Shown here piece by piece: positions 61,173 to 64,000 of a DNA stretch of 64,000 bases (positions are counted from its first letter, which is position 1; each line of letters begins with the position of its first letter). The DNA comes from UBA10329 sp964500205. Its GTDB lineage: Bacteria; Bacteroidota; Bacteroidia; UBA10329. Location of the stretch: the NCBI GenBank assembly GCA_964500205.1, contig CAZCNS010000016.1, positions 1 through 64,000 on the forward strand, given 5' to 3'. The position numbers and the translations under genes were made by a program. Under the pieces are notes generated by a model. The model did no database searches, was not told where the DNA came from, and saw nothing but the letters and a program-made list of their open reading frames with translations.

Positions 61173-63737
61173 TCAAAGTGAACTGTAGATGAATTTTACT
61201 TCCTCATCCAAACGGGCAACTGGAATTTTGTAATACCTGTCGTAGTTCGGGTGAATCACAACCAGATACATCTGATTAACAGTCAATCCGTAGCGCGTTT
61301 CAAGTATGGTTCGATAGATATTCTGCTGAATGGAATATCTGTTGAAACTTGTATCATCTATGTGTTGCAGTCCACCAATTCCTTGCTGAAATCCATTCGT
61401 TGTGATTGGGGTTCCGTCATTAGGGTTGATCAGCTTCTTGCTCCGTTTCCAATCGTATAGATCAAAACCATTTCCATTCCTGACAATCAGGTCAATTGTT
61501 CCAGCAATAGACTTCCGCTCATCAAACACTCGCCACTCGGTGTGAAAAGGTTCCAGATTTCTATGTTCTTCAACGAACTGCTGAAACAACCGGAATTCCT
61601 CGGGCTGTTCGTAGGGCTTCTGTAAATAGAATTTCTCAATCTGCTCGTGTAGGAAAGTGCCTGCTCTTGAAGCAGCATCACCGCTATCCTTATACCCGTT
61701 TGCAATCTGAGTTGCCACTTTTTGAATGTTCTCCTCGGTCAGTTCTCCTCCTTCTTGCTGTATTCTTTCAATTGCTTTCCTTCTCGACCAATACTCAGCG
61801 TCAAATTCTGGAAAGAATCTGGAGACTATCGTGCTAACGGACTGCATAGTCACTCCGTCAACTTTATAGATGTGAGGTTCAGCGTAGAAGCGAATTCTCT
61901 TGTCTCTAGGATGCTCTTCTCCAGTCTTCGTAGAAACTTCAGGCGTACCAAGTGAACGAGCATATACTTCAGCCTCCTCGTTTTTCTCCTGCTCATTCAG
62001 GCCCCTATCGTTTCGTTCAGGTTCATCTGGTGTTATTCTGAAGGCGTGTTGCAGATACTCTTCACGCCAACCTCTGATTTCAACACCATTTTCATTCGAC
62101 CATTTTTTGCTTTCCCATTTCTGGGCTTGAAGCAGATCCCATTGATTTTCTGTGATAGGATCCTCTACGTCCTGTAAATCTGAGGGGATTTGAAAAGAGG
62201 GGTTGATTGCCTTTAAGTATTTTGCAATGAACGCCAAACATTCATTTTCCTGCTGATGAACTTGGTACTCAGTGAACCGAATTACCACCCAACCTCTTTC
62301 GATGAAATAGATGTCCCGCAGATCATCCTCTCCAATACAGTGCGTGGCTTGCCGAGTAATTCCTGCATAAGGTTCATCTATCTCAATGTCGATGCGGATG
62401 TTCAGCCCTGAGGACTCATCAATAATCGCTATGTCAGGTTCATAGGCACGTGTGTCCTCACCCGTTACCAGACGAACTGTTCCTGATACAATGAACTGAT
62501 TTCCAAAGTACGAGCGTATGCTATTCTCAAAACTTACATCCTTGTGCCCTCTTCTTTTCGTTGCGCCTTCTCTGTGCGACCTGACTATGCAACCCTTGGC
62601 TGGAGTTATGGCAACTGGATATTTCCAAGGGAATTCCTGTTCATAACGAGTGGGCACTGAGTACTGTGTGAAACGTTTATCTTCTTCTGAGGGGGTGTCT
62701 TTACTTTGAGTCGTAGGTGTCTCAAGTTTCGGGAAACTCCATTCAACGATGGTCTCATTGGTAGTTCCCAACGCTTTGCTACCTGCTTCGCCTAACCTTA
62801 CTAGAATGGTGTCTCCAACAGCAGGAGACTCCTGACCGTCCAACACATGGATGGACAGTGTAGTTGGACCGAAGCTCGCATCACCGTTGAGGGCCTTCTC
62901 GTATTCACCGTTATTGAAGGCTTTAACAGCAAAAGCGGCCTGACGCTCGGTCAATGCTGCAAGGTTGACGATTCGGTACTTATCACCATCATCATTGGTA
63001 AGCAGGTCACTCACGTCAATAACTTTGATTCCCCTCGCTGCAGTATTCGGCTTCAGGACAACACGTTTCCGCAAAGTTGCAACGGCTTCCTTCCTGTTTT
63101 CCTGTTTTCCTCTCTCTTCTTCTTTTCTCTTCTCTTCCTCAGCTTCTTTGGCAATGCGCTCTTCGTCTATACGTTGAGCTTTAGCGGATGCTTCCTGCTC
63201 TCTGCGGATATGCTCCTCTTCAGCGGCCTTCGCTTCGGCTTCCTTCCTGAGTCTCTTTTCCTCCCTGAGTTTTTCCATATCATACTGCTTCGAGTCGTAT
63301 GAATCTGGGATAATGGATTCACATTCAATTAGTATGCTTACGTAAATATTACTAATCTTGACTATCAGCTTCTTTGACCAAGGCCAGTAGCTTTTCCTGA
63401 TTTTCACATCCTTACTATCATAAGGGTCTCTCTCACTTTTTATCTCCCTTAATTTAGACACTCCTTTCAATATGAAAGAACCCTTGCTGCGTATTATAGT
63501 ATGGGGGTGCTTCAGGCGATAATGGCCCACCCGCTCTCCATTCTCGTAGATTGGTTTGTTTCTGAACTCTGATGTACTGTTGTACAGGATTTTGACTTCA
63601 GTATCTGAAATCCTTTGGTACTCATATATCGCGTTTCGTGTGCCACAAAAAAAGCCTCCTCCCTCACGAAATTTCTCATTGAAATCTGTATCCGGGTGGT
63701 CGGAAAAATATTTACTGATCAATTCACGTCCATACAT
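61173..63737 (-). CDS. Large AT-rich protein with two PD-(D/E)xK-type nuclease regions and a coiled coil
   Basis: An 854-residue protein. An N-terminal basic/aromatic domain (1-150) is followed by a long Lys/Glu coiled coil (about 152-220) and a beta-rich domain (about 225-340). A first nuclease-like region (about 400-510) has SFENSIRSYFGNQF, Glu433-Pro-Asp435 and IDIEIDEPYAG, but no lysine in the E-x-K place. A linker (510-615) leads to a second region (615-854) with the full RecB/Cas4-type signature: His697 (GTFLHEQIE), Asp749 (AGTIDLIV), Asp762-Trp-Lys764 (YDWKRSKK) and Gln804-x3-Tyr808 (SIQQNIY). The gene is far richer in A and T than the core genome. A DNA-targeting defence or mobile-element function is the best guess; no family name is recognised. 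Confidence 0.82.
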   Translation of the reverse strand: MYGRELISKYFSDHPDTDFNEKFREGGGFFCGTRNAIYEYQRISDTEVKILYNSTSEFRNKPIYENGERVGHYRLKHPHTIIRSKGSFILKGVSKLREIKSERDPYDSKDVKIRKSYWPWSKKLIVKISNIYVSILIECESIIPDSYDSKQYDMEKLREEKRLRKEAEAKAAEEEHIRREQEASAKAQRIDEERIAKEAEEEKRKEEERGKQENRKEAVATLRKRVVLKPNTAARGIKVIDVSDLLTNDDGDKYRIVNLAALTERQAAFAVKAFNNGEYEKALNGDASFGPTTLSIHVLDGQESPAVGDTILVRLGEAGSKALGTTNETIVEWSFPKLETPTTQSKDTPSEEDKRFTQYSVPTRYEQEFPWKYPVAITPAKGCIVRSHREGATKRRGHKDVSFENSIRSYFGNQFIVSGTVRLVTGEDTRAYEPDIAIIDESSGLNIRIDIEIDEPYAGITRQATHCIGEDDLRDIYFIERGWVVIRFTEYQVHQQENECLAFIAKYLKAINPSFQIPSDLQDVEDPITENQWDLLQAQKWESKKWSNENGVEIRGWREEYLQHAFRITPDEPERNDRGLNEQEKNEEAEVYARSLGTPEVSTKTGEEHPRDKRIRFYAEPHIYKVDGVTMQSVSTIVSRFFPEFDAEYWSRRKAIERIQQEGGELTEENIQKVATQIANGYKDSGDAASRAGTFLHEQIEKFYLQKPYEQPEEFRLFQQFVEEHRNLEPFHTEWRVFDERKSIAGTIDLIVRNGNGFDLYDWKRSKKLINPNDGTPITTNGFQQGIGGLQHIDDTSFNRYSIQQNIYRTILETRYGLTVNQMYLVVIHPNYDRYYKIPVARLDEEVKFIYSSL

Positions 63738-63808
63738 GTCTGTTCGTGGTTTTCTGGTTGGTATTTGTCAATATGGCCTATAGCTTCACTCTCATCATAC
63801 TACGGGTA

Positions 63809-64000
63809 TCAATTCTTTGAGAGTTTTTCGTTTAACCATTCTCTAAGTTTAATTTCCTTTTTCGTCTGTTTAGGTCTGAATTTTTCACCAAACAATTCAG
63901 TCATTTCGGCATACTCAGATTTTCCATATCGGAGGTGGAATCCCTTTGCATCTTCGTAAGCATATATACTGGCTCTGCCGTGGTCATCGATTGCAATTTC
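63809..64000 (-). CDS. C-terminal end of an AT-rich gene (start outside the window)
   Basis: The minus strand is open from the window edge to a TGA at 63809-63811: 63 codons, beginning EIAIDDHGRASIYAYEDAKG and ending KEIKLREWLNEKLSKN. The fragment is charged and has the same AT-rich composition as the dual-nuclease gene 71 bp downstream, so the two probably belong to one unit. No family recognised. Confidence 0.75.
   Translation of the reverse strand, partial: EIAIDDHGRASIYAYEDAKGFHLRYGKSEYAEMTELFGEKFRPKQTKKEIKLREWLNEKLSKN

Overview
The window looks like chromosome of a Bacteroidota bacterium, probably Flavobacteriales-like, with moderate to high GC. Four kinds of evidence agree. At least three secreted proteins end in type IX secretion sorting domains (a fourth such gene is frameshifted). 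Promoters follow the Bacteroidota plan (TTG, about 18-22 bp, TAnnTTTG). The housekeeping proteins are the phylum's own versions: a long IspG with an inserted domain, DnaE fused to a proofreading exonuclease, a DksA-like protein with a degenerate zinc finger, and the ileS-dksA-lspA order. There are almost no Shine-Dalgarno motifs before start codons. The 3' end of the 16S gene carries an altered anti-Shine-Dalgarno (ACTCC instead of CCTCC), and at least six genes have a -7 promoter element 4-6 nt before the start codon, so their mRNAs should be leaderless or nearly so.

Layout. 1-3000: an rRNA operon on the minus strand (16S, tRNA-Ile, tRNA-Ala, a degenerate tRNA-like sequence, 23S cut by the window edge) behind three tandem promoters. 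3-9.3 kb: an SDR enzyme, an outer-membrane barrel, a large secreted amidase and a frameshifted secreted protein. 9.3-17.5 kb: a Uma2 nuclease, an M16 peptidase, a DUF4143 ATPase with a 32-bp-spaced operator-like array, ispG, a secreted protein, a helical-repeat protein and purQ. 17.5-22.9 kb: a CBS protein, a secreted M43 metalloprotease, rnhA, a membrane glycosyltransferase and a LuxR-type regulator. 22.9-33.5 kb (minus): sucB and sucA split by a GxxExxY gene with its flanking repeats, then a small hypothetical gene, a polyprenyl synthase, a sugar epimerase, rmlA and an RND exporter. 33.5-39.7 kb: repeats, a membrane-anchored Mrr-type nuclease and dnaE. 39.9-46.6 kb: a membrane protein, gatC, a LolC/E-type permease, lspA, a dksA-like gene and ileS. 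46.8-50.8 kb: a PorT-like barrel, ubiX, a phospholipase C-like enzyme, a CoA transferase and a DUF433/DUF5615 toxin-antitoxin pair. 51-58.3 kb: rpsA with a structured leader, hisH, a PLP enzyme, a cysteine-cluster protein, a three-gene envelope cassette, and pyrE with a Nudix gene whose start codons overlap.

58.3-64 kb is accessory DNA. It holds thirteen 21-bp tandem repeats beside an AT-rich block, a lysine-rich orphan protein, a G-quadruplex-type tract, a protein built on a strict 25-residue 'PW' repeat, an 854-residue AT-rich protein with two different PD-(D/E)xK-type nuclease regions and a central coiled coil, and the end of another AT-rich gene. This block is the best place to look for an undescribed defence or mobile system. 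Functional assignments come from motifs read by eye; no database search was run.
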